Part shown: positions 1 to 11,949 of the stretch, one piece after another
Numbering within the stretch: position 1 is the first letter of the stretch
Layout of the letters: the number at the start of each line of letters is the position of its first letter
Origin: Siphonodentalium dalli
Taxonomy: Eukaryota; Mollusca; Scaphopoda; Gadilida; Siphonodentaliidae
Assembly: GCA_032622095.1 (NCBI GenBank)
Contig: CP136068.1
Location: 48,106,443 to 48,170,442, forward strand
Direction of reading: 5' to 3'
Length of the DNA: 64,000 nt
Made by a program: the position numbers and the translations under genes
Notes under the pieces: model-generated
What the model was told of the DNA's origin: nothing
What the model saw: the letters and a program-made list of their open reading frames with translations, nothing else
Databases searched by the model: none

Positions 1-402
1 AATGTCAGATATAGGTCAGTAGAATAAAATCACCATGTGAGGAATATGTCATTAGTTAGAGGTGACACGTTGGATGGATTATTTGGCGATTATCTAGTGT
101 TCTGCTTTAAAAAGGGCACTGTGCACCAAATATAGCAATTTATGGGGTCATCATTATATTCAACATAATATATGCAACAAATGAATGGATATGTGAGACA
201 GGTATGAGTGCACTCGGGTGATTTTTGAACGATGTAAACAACATGGTAATTTTAATGAATATGTATTAATTGCTGGATTTGGTGAAAACAAAATTCCTCC
301 CCAAACTAATTTCATTGAAAACGTAAGGACCTATAGTGATAAGAGATATTTCGTTAAAATGTATGCTTGCACTGGGAGGCCGATGTACGGCCAGACAAAT
401 TA
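1..402. other. Unassigned left-edge sequence
   Basis: AT-rich sequence with no exon, transposon or RNA feature that I recognise. The short open frames here have no domain and no credible splice context. Confidence 0.4.
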
Positions 403-1517
403 AACATATAGTCCAGGACCTCTGCACCCCTCAGGTATCAACTTCACTAATTTTCTTTCTTAATGTCTCCTCTAATATTTTTCGGTTGTTATCAAGAAAA
501 AAAGTGACCACAGAGACTCCAGACAAGATGGCGTCCATCATGGCGGCCATTTTGTTTATATGCACTAGGTCTCTTTGATTGTCGCTATAGTAAATATGTT
601 ATCACACGCGGTCTTGTTTTCAGCTCGATTCGTTATGCTAATATATAACCTTTACATATTAGCCAAAAATCCAACACCAAAATCCAATATGGCGGCTAAG
701 ATGGCCGCCGAAATGTGAACACTGTATATTTGTTTGACATTTCAACAAATTTCGCTTGTCTCTGTGGGAAAACATGGACATTTTGCCGAGATGTTATTGA
801 TTCATCGTATAGCAGATTCTGCTATGAACACAACGGGACCATAATATACATTGCTTACTGGATATTTTTGTCCGATGTTTCGATTCAATGAGTGGTATTG
901 CTATTATAACTCCGCCCGTGAATATATATGTGCAGTAGATACCCGGGCTAGGATTCTTCTGAGTTGGGGAATATTCATCCAAATCCAAGATTGTGTCAAA
1001 AATGGCAGTCAGAAATTGAAAAATCTCCGAAAATCGCTGGTTTTAACATCAGTGAGCGTTTATTGATAACGACAACTCCACACCTGCGTACTATTGTGAG
1101 TTGGGAACACTGTGTCGAAGAACTGTCTTGATATCACATCCAATTAAAAGTCCCCCAAATCCATAATGGTGCCCACAATGGCGGACATATTTAGAAAAAT
1201 CACCTAAAATCCCTCATTCACATCATTGGGGATTTTTGTCGCGACAACTCCGCACCCATGCTTACAGTTGAGTTGGAAATACTGAGGTGAAGTCATTACG
1301 TTGCATCTCTTGCAAGAAATTTCACGACAAAACTGTACATAAACCATCTACATGTATTAGTTCAACGTAAAGCACATAAAAGTAATAACATAGCTCGTAT
1401 CCTTCTGGAGGGACGAAAACCCACAATTAATATCGCGATGTGGCATTTCGAAATCCATTCTCCACTTAGCGCCGATAATGGCCGTAACAGTAGGTGCGCC
1501 AATAGTCATATTAGAAC
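403..1517 (+). repeat. Left arm, part 1, of a large fold-back repeat
   Basis: This stretch is a diverged reverse complement of 8195-9511. Anchors include CTATAGTCCAGGA near 410, ATGGCGGCCATTTTG near 540, a paired GGCGGCTAAGATGGCCGCC-type block near 692-710, GTGAGCGTTTATTG near 1052 and the GCGATGTGGCATTTC block near 1435. The arm is then interrupted and resumes at 2339. Long inverted arms suggest a fold-back DNA transposon or two opposed copies of one family. No transposase is visible. Confidence 0.75.
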
Positions 1518-1659
1518 AATAACAGGTAACATATTCTGATTTGCCACGTCTATAATGATCTGGACCAGCTTCCAATTCTTTGTCTGATAAATCTAGGTCA
1601 CTCACACCGACAAAGTAGTCAACACTTCCTGGGAGAAGGGTCCCTCTAATCAGTTTCAA
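1357..1659 (-). other. Unrecognised 100-codon open frame, possibly an exon relic
   Basis: An open minus-strand frame with four cysteines and a hydrophobic, beta-rich look. Its 3' third lies inside the fold-back arm; the matching right-arm copy near 8225-8300 has stop codons, so the family is not under uniform constraint. A distant resemblance to a secreted beta-sandwich or lectin-like domain is only an impression. It may be a captured exon or chance. Confidence 0.15.
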
Positions 1660-2338
1660 TCAATTAATTTTCCGGTGTCTAGATTACGAATTTAGATATT
1701 TGCTAAATATGGGATTTGTGCGTCATCTTGAACTAGAATTGGCATATGGTCGATAAGTATACAAGCTTACTTAAGGTCATATCTATGTATATCTTTCTCA
1801 TACCCCATGGGGATAACGACATGTACACCTGGCGAACTCCCCAGTTAGCTATTCACTTCTCAATAGATGGTTCAACTAACAGACTTAGCGAACGCATTGG
1901 CACACGTGGACAACTTCGGCAGTGTTTCTAAGGTTGCTAGCTGTCTCATTCCCTTGGACAGATGCCTATCTTCTAAGGAGAATACCATAATTGACCGACT
2001 ACCTACACTTCTTGACCATGATCCTGAGCAAATTGTGTGACGTCCCGCACTCGTCGAATACCTCCCAGCAGAGAAGAACAATACTCGCGGTGCTAGTTTG
2101 TGGACATGCGAGTCGGTGTTCTTAGTGTGATAAGATTGTATTTCCACATCCGTTTCGATGCCGTTCGATGCAGATCATGTATGGTTTGTCATCGGAATGG
2201 TTTTCTCACCGGAAATGTACGAGAGAGAGGGATAATAGTGAGCCAAGAGAGTCCCATAGAGGGTGAGAGGTGTAGGTACATGTAGACGGTGAATGGTGTC
2301 GACAGATCCAATTGTTGAGGATACTCCAAGCTTAATGT
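1518..2338. repeat. Insertion splitting the left fold-back arm
   Basis: In the right arm the sequences equivalent to 1517 and 2339 are nearly adjacent (about 8190-8195), so about 820 bp is extra here. It contains copy 1 of a 453-bp duplicated block. No clear terminal inverted repeat or target duplication was found. Confidence 0.5.
1714..2166 (+). repeat. 453-bp direct duplication, copy 1
   Basis: Matches 2548-3000 without an indel and with only a handful of substitutions by eye. It begins at ATTTGTGCGTCATCTTG and ends at GATGCCGTTC. Read on the plus strand, it encodes broken peptide with stops, including a TRGASLWTC segment that recurs in the inverted unit at 3590-3870. Confidence 0.9.
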
Positions 2339-2500
2339 GATCATGTATAGGCTATCGTAATTAACGAACCAAAGCTAATTAAATCACTAGCATGAGTGTA
2401 TCTGTGGCTTTTAAGTTTAGTTTTTATCAAAATCAGTTTATAGATTCCCACCAAATAAGATTCACATGTGTAAGTCTTATTTTCGTTGGGTGGCTAATTA
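2339..2500 (+). repeat. Left arm, part 2, of the fold-back repeat
   Basis: Diverged reverse complement of about 8040-8190. Shared landmarks are TTAACGAACCAAAGCTAA and AGATTCCCACCA. This is the inner end of the arm. Confidence 0.7.
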
Positions 2501-2547
2501 AATTATTATTGACAGTCTTTCACGGGCGTAATACTTGAATTCGGAAA

Positions 2548-3000
2548 ATTTGTGCGTCATCTTGAACTAGAATTGGCATATGGTCGATAAGTATACAAGC
2601 TTACTTAAGGTCATATTTATGTATGTCTTTCTCATACCCCATGGGGATAACGACATGTACACCTGGCGAACTCCCCAGTTAGCTATTCACTTCTCAATAG
2701 ATGGTTCAACTAACAGACTTAGCGAACGCATTGGCACACGTGGACAACTTCGGCAGTGTTTCGAAGGTTGCTAGCTGTCTCATTCCCTTGGACAGATGCC
2801 TATCTTCTAAGGAGAATACCATAATTGACCGACTACCTACACTTCTTGACCATGATCCTGAGCAAACTGTGTGACGTCCCGCACTCGTCGAATACCTCCC
2901 AGCAGAGAAGAACAATACTCGCGGTGCTAGTTTGTGGACATGCGAGTCGGTGTTCTTAGTGTGATAAGATTGTATTTCCACATCCGTTTCGATGCCGTTC
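2548..3000 (+). repeat. 453-bp direct duplication, copy 2
   Basis: Nearly identical partner of 1714-2166, with 381 bp between the copies. The high similarity points to a recent segmental duplication or transposition inside an otherwise decayed fold-back. Confidence 0.9.
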
Positions 3001-3030
3001 TGAATCAACTTGACCAGACGTATACACGTT
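2830..3030 (+). repeat. Diverged inverted repeat, unit A
   Basis: Reverse-complement related to 3590-3870. Shared blocks include GCGGTGCTAGTTTGTGGACA and GCCGTTCTGAATCAACT. Translated, the two units share a TRGASLWTC peptide segment, suggesting a decayed coding module present in opposite orientations. Confidence 0.6.
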
Positions 3031-3300
3031 GTCTGGATAATACTCCTTCCCCATAATAGTCGAATGGGCTAATTAAAGGATAATGTCTTTAGAGAATGAA
3101 GGTATGCGTTGTTGTTATCCTCTCTCAGGGTTTGTGTCAGTATATGCATGTGGGCGGCATTCAAGAAAATGTCAGGAACTGTGGTGCATTTATTTAACTA
3201 TGTGTGTAAAGAACATTTTATCGTATCGACGGCAATATGTGTGGACATTGGGGAACGTGACCTTTATTATCATATAGCTTTATATATGTAACTTTAGAAT

Positions 3301-3915
3301 ATAGTAGTTAATATGTCTCATACAGGAAAATGGTCGGAATGGTGGTGTTACCAATAAATCACTTGGTGTACCCAACGTATGTTGAACTGAATGCAATATC
3401 TCATCAACGTAACATTCCTCTGGATGTTCTTCGAGTTGAAAATGTTGTGTTGATGGCATTGTACTTTCTCGAAACATACCGGCCACCACCCAGCGTGAGT
3501 ATGGCATATCAACCAACTATCAAATGCATCGTCTTTAAGACTTCATCCCAGTCTGGATGGGGCTTACATAGTAGTAGCCAATGGAACACGCCTGGTTCAG
3601 TTGATTAAGAACGGCTTCCAAACGGATGGGAAGATGCAATCTTAGAATACAAGGAAAGCAAAGCCACGCATGAGATCGTATATAAATATAAAACATACCC
3701 AAGGAAGGGGTGGTGCAGTTATGGTCCCATTTCATTTCCACTATCATGGCACATGTCCACAAACTAGCACCGCGTGTACTCTTGTTATCTGATTGGGTCT
3801 GTTCGGTGAGACGATTTCTGGACGCAACCAAGATTGTTCTTAGGATCATGGCCAAGAAGTGAGGATATATTATGCAATATGGTCGTCTACGTCTTAGCAG
3901 AAAGGCATCCGTCAA
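3301..3915. other. Overlapping open frames with inverted-repeat unit B
   Basis: Two open frames occur here: plus strand 3330-3608 (92 codons) and minus strand 3535-3915 (126 codons). The minus frame holds the TRGASLWTC segment shared with 2830-3030 and with the 453-bp duplication. The plus frame has a plausible donor (CCAGC then GTGAGT near 3496). I recognise no domain. They look like degraded parts of the fold-back's cargo rather than a host gene. Confidence 0.25.
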
Positions 3916-4099
3916 ATGTTAGGCTTTCAACATTCGAAGCGATATACAGAAGTTGTCCGGGTATGTCGGTGCATTAGATTAGTATATGAGTTGATGAACC
4001 ATATATTGAGAAGGGGCTAGATGGGAAAAACACCAGGGGTGCTATTCACCGGCTGGGTTTATAATATAGTCCAGGTAGTTTTACGAGGCGACGCTCAAT

Positions 4100-4567
4100 G
4101 TGAAGCTATCGGTGGACATATCGATGGGAAGACATCGCCGCGCCATATATGATTATCCAATCAAGGTGATTGGCGTCAATCATAGATTGACCACCGGTCA
4201 CATAAACATGCTGCGTGTAGCAGTACACGTTTGTACACATTTCAACAATGAGCAACCGAGGAAAAGGACGTGGGGCAAAATATACCACCGACGACATGAG
4301 GGGGTCTACAAACAAAATCCGTATATAGGGCCGGGGTGGGTGGGTGTTCCAGAGGCCGAAACAATCGTGCTTGTAATTATTTTTCCAAAATGGTTTTTTT
4401 TCAAACAATTTACAAGTACTGACCATGTAATGTTGTTTGTAAGCATGCTAGTATCATGTTTGTTGGCATATGGCTATATGGACATCTATAGTGACTATTT
4501 AGCCTCAGATTTAGCAACATTCTGGATTTCACAGGATCCCGTCCCACTTCTCAGTGGAAAACCGTAA
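4100..4567 (+). other. Unrecognised 155-codon open frame
   Basis: An open frame with no family resemblance. An internal ATG at 4428 would start a hydrophobic, signal-peptide-like segment (MLFVSMLVSCLLAYG) followed by about 30 residues and a stop, so a small secreted peptide is conceivable. There is no Kozak, splice or repeat support. It sits between the arms of the fold-back. Confidence 0.15.
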
Positions 4568-5214
4568 TTTAGTAAAAAAAAATTAATGTATTACCCAGTG
4601 TAAATATGTTTGGCAACTCTAATGCGTGTTGACTCACGATTGAGTTCATTAAAGCATACCATATATTACCCGAATAAAAGTAATAAAATAAAAAAAACTG
4701 TATCACAAATACTACATGGTGAATACTCAATGATGACTAGATATCATTGACCCGATTGTTGCATAACATGAAATTGAAAAGGGTGTCTCATAAATTTATA
4801 ATATCTGAAATACTGTCTTGTTCTGGCATGCAATCAATTTCATTCCTTCTGGTTATTTCTCATCTTTTTAATGATTGCAAGTAATGTTAATTTGCAGCAC
4901 TTATCCAAATAAAACTGAATTGCTAATAATGAATGGCCGTTACTGTTTATTGTTCAGACAATCCCAACTGAAGGTGACGCTATTCTCCTTGAATTGACGA
5001 ACTTCATCTTGAAGCTTAAATACTGCTCAACAAGACTAAACAACAATACTAATTGTATACTGTTATCGCTTACAAATATATGAACTGAAATAATGTGATG
5101 CATTCAGATGCTTTGAGAAATGACATTCTTCAATGTCTTCAAAGTTCAAACTAAAATCAAGAATAAAATCTGACTGAGACTATACTACAGACTCTAGTGC
5201 ACAAATATACATAC
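4568..5214. other. AT-rich spacer
   Basis: Nothing recognised apart from poly-A and poly-T runs. It lies inside the fold-back loop. Confidence 0.4.
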
Positions 5215-5600
5215 AAATGGTTGAGTTATAATAATGCAAAATGTGTTTACGGATGGAACCAAGTTGGTAGCTCTGGTATGCATCGCCAGGCAAAACCTGT
5301 GATATGCAGTAATATCTGCACACATCATTCCCGTATCATTCAGGTCTATCACCATACCAAACCACTTCAAAATTCGACAACCGACACTTCAACTTATATG
5401 GCAAAACTTTGTACGGATTTAATTTCATAAACAGGGCCCATGGATAACTCTGGTAGGCATTGGTACTCACAATCCGTGATATTATGCATATTCGTTCCCC
5501 ATTTCTGGTCCGTCACATGTCATAGAGCATCAAAATATGACAACCGACTCTTGAGTTATGATGCAAAATGTTTGTACGGACGGACACACGGACGGCTCGA
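5215..5600 (+). repeat. Short tandem array, period about 170 bp
   Basis: A motif like TTGAGTTATNATGCAAAA followed by TGTTTACGGA recurs near 5221, 5393 and 5552, with TAGCTCTGGTATGCAT and its variant TAACTCTGGTAGGCAT in between. It ends in a CGGACGGACACACGGACGG tract, the kind of GGAC-rich end also seen near 14290 and 37450. Confidence 0.6.
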
Positions 5601-6211
5601 GACGTCAACTATATACCCGCCGACTAATATCGGGGGTATAATAACCATATATCTATGTGTATACCTAACCAACACAATTCCCCTCCTCACCCACCCTGGT
5701 GAATAAGACTAAAGAGTTCTTTGATCATGCACATATAATTGTAGAACCCCTGACCTGTTTACTACTATTTACACTGGCCAGTGTTCTCTGTCAGACTAAA
5801 CACGCTCGATATATTAAGGCTATAATGCGGTCTATGGCAATTTGTGACATACAGTGTACCTATATACACAATGCTTTATTATTGTTGTTAGATACTGGAA
5901 ACACCAGCAAACACCTGGAAATACAGTTTATTTTTCGTTTTTCTGACCTGTGCTTTACCGATTAAGGATGTTATTGCTTGAGTCTTAATTTTACACACTT
6001 TGCACCAAAAAAGGATAGTGGAATGGGATTGAAAGGCAGTTAACACAGTTATTGAAGAACGGCTAAAAAACTCTGAAATTTTTATAAAAACATGAGAAAG
6101 GGGGTGGGTCCCTAACATTTGGAGGAACAAATTTGCACAAATGGGGTGGTGGGTCCCTCGGGGTAGGAAAAAAACTTTTTGGGCCCTATATATGTGCAAT
6201 TGTTTTCCAGA
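5601..6211. other. Unassigned spacer
   Basis: No recognised gene or element. A GGGTGGGTCCCT motif occurs twice (near 6100 and 6148). Confidence 0.35.
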
Positions 6212-6226
6212 CCCCCCCCCCCCCCC
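6212..6226 (+). repeat. Poly-C tract
   Basis: Fifteen consecutive C bases. A 17-C run occurs at 59389-59405. The exact length is liable to sequencing error. Confidence 0.95.
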
Positions 6227-6448
6227 ACTGCCGACGAGCGTAACACTTTTATGGGCATTTTGGAGAGAAGAATCAAAATATTAAAGAACAAAGAAACCGG
6301 CACCATTCACCAGCGCCGGAAAAAATGTTGCATGGAAAGAAATTTATTTGGAAATAGCAGGGAAATATCCAAACAGAACCAAAACACAAACAAAATTCTT
6401 CTGAGACGTTATCTTCTTGGCTCTTCATTTTCACACTGTGCTAATTAA

Positions 6449-7270
6449 AAAAACCTCATTAATATCATTTAAACTCATTCTGCATGAAACTCAAGCATGA
6501 GTCTCCACACAATTATACAAAAAAAATTATACCGCTATATATACATGCCGATTGTGGCCGGTGAGTGTTCGTGAATTAGTCGTTAGACGGCGTCAATTGA
6601 CAGGTGACAAATCTGATAGATTGGATCAATCACACCATCGACAGCGTGTGTCGTTTGCGCTAAAGCAAAGATATCTTTGCGTTCAGCCGCTACCATATAA
6701 ACTACCTGGTTTATAAAATAGTCTCGCTTGGTGAAAAGCACCCCAGGTGTTCAGCTTTCGAGACAAACACGTGAGTTGGACACTGGCATATGTATTATTT
6801 GAAACATTCCGATTAGTGTGACCCTTCTACCAAGAAGTGTAGAAAACTGTGTTGTTGTGAGCAAGATATATTAATCTGACGAAAAGACGGAAGCTAGTTC
6901 ATATAACGCTGAATGTGGCAAATCAGAATAAGTTCTGATACTGTTGTTTTGATTCTCGAGGTCATAATAACGAACCAAATACCGGACGCTTGGGTCGTAT
7001 ATAGGTTATATCTGATTTTGTGACGTCACCAATTATTAAGTAATACGGAATTTTGATTTTTGGAAAGCACGAATGTCGCACATAGGATCGGTGGGCCTAA
7101 AGCATTATTGTCGTAATCGGCTGTCAAGAGGCCAACACAAATCAGTCGATGTATAACATTATCCTATTTATATAAACGTCATAAATTCATTTATTTGTTT
7201 TTATTTATAAGGGAAAGTACATCTACATCTACTTGATACTCCATCGCCCTCAATGTGATGAGGATTATAT
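6449..7270. other. Unassigned spacer
   Basis: No exon or element recognised. Near-palindromic fragments around 6620-6690 are too short to call. Confidence 0.35.
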
Positions 7271-7612
7271 GGAGGTCCAGGTGCTACCACAGCCGAGTAA
7301 CTTTATAACCATATGGTGACTCCAGTAGCGTTCTTTAACGTGCACACACCGAGGTGTGTACACGGATCAGCCATTAATGCCCGCGCCCGATCGGACAGCG
7401 TACTGTACCCACGACAACATACCTGGAGAAATGTTGTAATGGGGGGAAGTCGGCATTTTGCATTCGGATCTTGATTCAGTGATCTCAAATGAGACTTTTC
7501 AGCCTCACAAACTTGGTATCTGACCGAGTTCTGATTTTTGTCAGAATACCCTGACCAGGTTGCGATCCCCGGTCCATAATGCATTTCTAACGGGCATACT
7601 CCGGCACTCTAC
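7271..7612 (-). mobile_element. tRNA-derived SINE, reverse orientation
   Basis: Its reverse complement matches the SINE at 14628-15686 through the body (GACAAAAATCAGAACTCGG, CAGATACCAAGTTTG, GAAAAGTCTCATTTGAGA) and the 3' part (GTTAAAGAACGCTAC, GGTAGCACCTGGAC). A B-box-like GGATCGCAACC lies at about 7560-7570 on the minus strand. The far 5' head differs from the second copy. Confidence 0.75.
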
Positions 7613-8039
7613 TGGATCAAATCATTAAAAAAAAAAAAAACCACAACACAACGCTATATACATGTATCTCATATATTTATTTTCGAACTGGTGCACAGCA
7701 GTGGACCAATACTGCATGGTTCTGTAGAGACTATACCATGTGAAAGGAAATAAGATAATATTTAATTTGGATTTGATTGTTATCATAAGTCTGCATACTT
7801 ACGTGCATCTGATAATCCATATATATCATATTGTCTTGAATAGAATGAAAACACATACTTATGAACAAAGCAGAAGACACATCCAGTTCCACGCGAATTC
7901 GGTCAATGGTCGACTATCGTAGAAATTGACACGACGACATGTTATGATTGGAAATGAACATCCTCCCCCAGCACGCCATGTAATATAGGCCTAATGGTTA
8001 GTTTCAGTTCCGTGCACTCTCGACAACATATATAACTAT
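7613..8039. other. Unassigned spacer
   Basis: Starts with a 14-base A run. No gene or element recognised. Confidence 0.35.
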
Positions 8040-9511
8040 TTATAATTACCCCACCAAACATAAGTCTGCACGTGAATATTATCTGGTGGGAATCTGTAAA
8101 GTGATTTTGACAAGAATTGTTTTAAAGCTACATGCCGAACCACCGACTTATGCGATTGTTTTAGCTTTGGTTCGTTAATTTCGCTTGCGTATGATCATAT
8201 TATGACTATTCGGCTATTATGGGCGCTTAGTGGAGAAAGGATTTCTCAATGCCACATCGCGATTATTAATTGTGGGTTGTCATCCTTCCAGAAGGCTATG
8301 AACCGATTTTGGAACTAATAGATGGCTTATGTACCGCTTCGTCCATACATATCGATATTATGACAAACAGTTGAAATTATTATGTGAAAATATCGAATAT
8401 TTTTCTATTTCTGGCCGCCTGTTTGGCCGCCATTTTGGCTGTGAGAGTTTGCCAAACTGAGGAACGAATGAATACTTCATATCAATAGTCCATATGAACA
8501 TGTAATTGTGGGTAGAATTCTCTTAACAACGCCCATCGTATGCAAGTAAAGGAATGTAAGCTTGTTTTAAAATTTCGGTCGCCATTTTGGCCGTCATCTT
8601 CGATTTGGAAAACAGTTCCTTGCATGAGATGCAAGGTAATTACTTCACATCAGTAATTCCAACTTGCGGCGATTTTTCTATCCGCCATTGTGGGTGCCAT
8701 TTTGTATTAGGGGGAGTTTTATTTGGATGTGATATAATGACAGTTCTTCGTCCCAGTGTTCCCAACTCACAATAGTAAGCAGGTGTGCAATTGCCGTAAC
8801 AATAACGCTCACTGATGTTAAAATCAGCGATGGTGGCCATTTTGGCCGCCATATTGGATTTGGGTGAATATTCCTCAACTCAGGTATGAGAGGAATCCTA
8901 GCTCCAGTATCTCCTGTACATATATATGCATGAGTGTTGTCATGGTAGCAATATCATTCGAAACAAACATCGCGTTATTAGCACGATTCGGCTTTGACCG
9001 GACTATACCGGCATTTGGAAAAACGTGATATCGGACAAAAATATTTAACAAGGAATGTATATTATGGTCCCGTTGTGTTCGTCAATGACTCTTCTAGATG
9101 ATAAATGTATAAAATCATACCAAGATGCCATTATTTTTCCACAGAGACAACTAAAGTGGTGAAATGTCAGAAAAATATTTCACATTTCGGCGGCCAACTT
9201 GGCCGCCATATTGGTTTTTGTGTCAGATTTTTGTCTAGTTTGTAAGGGTTGTATTTTAGCACAACGAATCGAACGGAAATCAACCGCATGTGATATCATC
9301 TTTACTATAACGGCGATCAAATAGACCTGGTGCATCTAAAAAAAAATGGCCGCCATGATGGATGCCATCTTGTCTGGTGTCTCTGCGGCCACTTTTGTTT
9401 CTTGTTAACAACCGCAAGAAATTAGAGGAGACATTAAGAGAGAAAATGTGTGGGGCCAAGTTGAGTACTGGGGGTGCAGTGGTCGGCCAATATATCCTGG
9501 ACTATATAGTT
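8040..9511 (-). repeat. Right arm of the large fold-back repeat
   Basis: Diverged reverse complement of 403-1517 plus 2339-2500, but contiguous here. It contains several ATGGCGGCCAT-type blocks (near 8410, 8580, 8835, 9195 and 9345). Because it is uninterrupted it serves as the reference for the insertion in the left arm. Confidence 0.75.
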
Positions 9512-9553
9512 ATACTTTCGATTGCTAATCATAGTCTTTGCGCAGATACCTAT

Positions 9554-9997
9554 CTACATCACTGATGGTGGTAGTCTGTTCAAAATGTTGAGCACTCGCT
9601 GGTTAAAATAGTGGAGCCGCACATCCTTTGAGCATTTGTTTATCTGAAATGTGAAATGTGTTCGTCGTTTGTTTTTCTGAAGAGTGTATTCATGTCTATG
9701 TTTGTATGCTCCATTCGATATCATGTACGTTTCGATCAGGTCCCCTCTTAGCCAGCGATAGGTCATAAAAATCAATCCCAGTTCCACTAATTGTTCTCTG
9801 TATGATTGGCCGCCAGATCTTGGTACCTGTCGGGTGGCTTTAACAATCCCTTGGGGTGTTTAATCAATTTGGTGCTTCCTAAGCCGTTTCCATATTCCAG
9901 TTTTGGTCTAACGAGTGTTCGAATAAGTGGCACTGTTACATATTTATCTACGAACTTGACGATCTCCTTATTGTGTCGAGTATTTTATTTGTTTTCG
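9554..9997 (-). pseudogene. C-terminal remnant of a non-LTR retrotransposon reverse transcriptase
   Basis: Minus-strand translation shows the conserved tail of CR1/Jockey-type LINE reverse transcriptases. In order these are an NKIL-TIRRS segment, LIRTLVRPKLEYGN (the family's LVRPxLEY motif), then RWLRGDLIETYMISNG (the RRLRGDxIExYKI motif) and a final KDVRLHYFNQRVLNILNRLP. There is at least one frameshift near 9990 and a stop near 9795, so only about 150 residues of a decayed copy remain. Catalytic motifs lie upstream in the family and are missing, cut off where the microsatellite begins. Confidence 0.85.
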
Positions 9998-10053
9998 ATA
10001 CATCGTGGTTGCTGTCAGTATCGAAAAACAGTATGCACACACACACCCTCACC

Positions 10054-10054
<1 letters not shown>

Positions 10055-10142
<88 letters not shown>
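10055..10142 (+). repeat. Compound (TC)n(AC)n microsatellite
   Basis: About 15 TC units followed directly by about 29 AC units. The open frames across it are artefacts. Confidence 0.97.
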
Positions 10143-10146
<4 letters not shown>

Positions 10147-10334
10147 CGGTCCAACCATCCTAGCGAGGTTTCGATCTTTGTATCTGCATACCAAGGTCGG
10201 CCTCTTCTAGTATAGTCAGGTTCGAAAATCTAAAACAGCTTATAGAAACAAAGGTGTGGGCATTTTCTTTCAAAAGCTTTTGAGAATTGTTTCTAAGCTG
10301 ATTTTAAAAACCAATGTTGGCAAATTGACAAATT

Positions 10335-10760
10335 ATTATTTCTGGTCAAAAATGGCAATTCAAAATGGCCGCCATCAAAACAAAGTCTAACTTTACGACT
10401 GTTGTTATGTGTTGCTCTAAGACGTTCGAATATTGAGTATTTCCGTACTTTCGAACGAATTGGAACAAGAAGAAGTATACACAGAACATATGTGGTAATT
10501 TAAAGTAAACATTTTGACATTTAGCCCCATTTATGCCCAAAAAATTACAAAAAAACGAGAAATTTATAAATTATTACGGTTTTAAATGGCAGAAAGTGAA
10601 ATATGCTGGAAACGTATCCCTCAAATGGCATAGACAGTTGTGTCTTAATGTAATTTGTAATCTGATTCCAAAAAACAATGTTGGCAACTCAACAAATAAT
10701 TATTTCTGAACTAAAATGATAACTCAAAACGGCCGCCATCAGAACAAAGTCTAGATTTTC
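10335..10760 (+). repeat. One-plus unit of the 363-bp satellite family
   Basis: Matches the array at 18150-19075. Landmarks are AATGGCCGCCATCA at 10364 and again (diverged) at about 10729, giving a spacing near 365 bp, with TTTCCGTACTTTCGAACG and ATATGTGGTAATTTAAAGT in between. Confidence 0.8.
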
Positions 10761-10850
10761 GTTTACTAATATGATCGTACGTGACACGTAATGGAGCAAC
10801 CACCAAGTTGATCATTAAGTTCAATGTTACAATAATTATAGGATGTTCCG

Positions 10851-11390
10851 TACAGGGTACTTCATGTAATACACCACTCGGAGAAATGTCTGTGTCGTCA
10901 CACAAATACCATGCTAGAACTTGGATTGATATATTCGTAATCGTATATAGTCACCAATAGCCGGGTTATCACCGTAGTAACGGACATTGCCCATATAGTG
11001 AACTATTCAAACCCAGCATTAAAATCATGGTTATGATCAGTCCAAACATGAGTAAAGTTCGAACATAAGATAATAATAGCTGAGAACCTGGTGTGAATTG
11101 AACTGTGGTGGGGTCTCAAGCATATCTACCCCTGCACGTCAGAACAAAATTATGCCATGAAATGGCATAATTAGCTTGAGGATGGAAGTGAACCATCATC
11201 CCACAGCGAAATCAACCAGGCCTGTTGGGTTTGAATAGTTCGCTAGATGGGCAATGTCAGGTACTACGGTGGTAACCCAGCTATTGGTGACTATATACGA
11301 TTACGAATATATCAATTCAAGTTATAACATGGTATTTTAGTGTGATGACAGACATTTATCCGAGTGGTGTAGCACATGTAGTACCCTGTA
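10851..11390. mobile_element. Fold-back MITE with arms of about 170 bp
   Basis: Begins TACAGGGTACTTCATG and ends with the reverse complement of a similar sequence (ATGTAGTACCCTGTA). The arms (about 10851-11020 and 11217-11390) share the complement of ACACCACTCGG, the CGTATATAGTCACCAATAGC block and GTTTGAATAGTTCGCTA. The interior holds an ATGCCATGAAATGGCAT hairpin related to one at 36700. No transposase is present and no clear target duplication is seen. Confidence 0.75.
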
Positions 11391-11439
11391 TGCATATATA
11401 CATATATATATCACAGCAGAAGTTTCCTTAGAATTAATG

Positions 11440-11900
11440 GATGGAAATGGAATGCCTTTAATATTTGTATTATTTGAGTCGGACATAGATTACCTTAGCT
11501 GCAGGCAATCAATGCAATACATGTAAACTATGTAGAAAAAGACATTATTGAATGAAGTGTAGTGAATATGATGCGTCACTTTAATATTTGAGTCGGACAT
11601 AGCTTAGCTTACCTGAAGGCAATCAATGCAATAAGTGATGTAGAAACAGAAATTATTGAATGAAGTGTAATGAATATGAAGCGTCATTTTAATGCAATAT
11701 CGATTGGGTGGAAGAGAAATGTCACTTTAATAGTTAACGATGATATACATATAGAATTATAGATTATCCCCATTGAAGACGATCAATGCAATGAACAGTG
11801 TAGAAATGGAGAAAATGTTGCCTGAATGAATCAATGTGTGAACATAAAGTCTCACTTTAATGAAATATTGAGATGATGGAATCAACGATGAATTTGCAAT
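11440..11900 (+). repeat. Degenerate tandem repeat, period about 114 bp
   Basis: TTTGAGTCGGACATAG recurs at 11473 and 11587, with GGCAATCAATGCAAT, GTAGAAA and CACTTTAAT recurring in order through at least four decaying units. Confidence 0.75.
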
Positions 11901-11949
11901 TTCTTTAATGATGAAATTGGTTTACATATACATGTATATGCAGCTGAAA

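Noticed and set aside
403-9511. Polinton/Maverick or integrated virus
   Set aside because: No polymerase B, integrase, ATPase, capsid or other viral protein can be read in the loop.
9806-10215. Open frames across the TC/AC microsatellite
   Set aside because: Ser-Leu and His-Thr runs are translations of the dinucleotide repeat.
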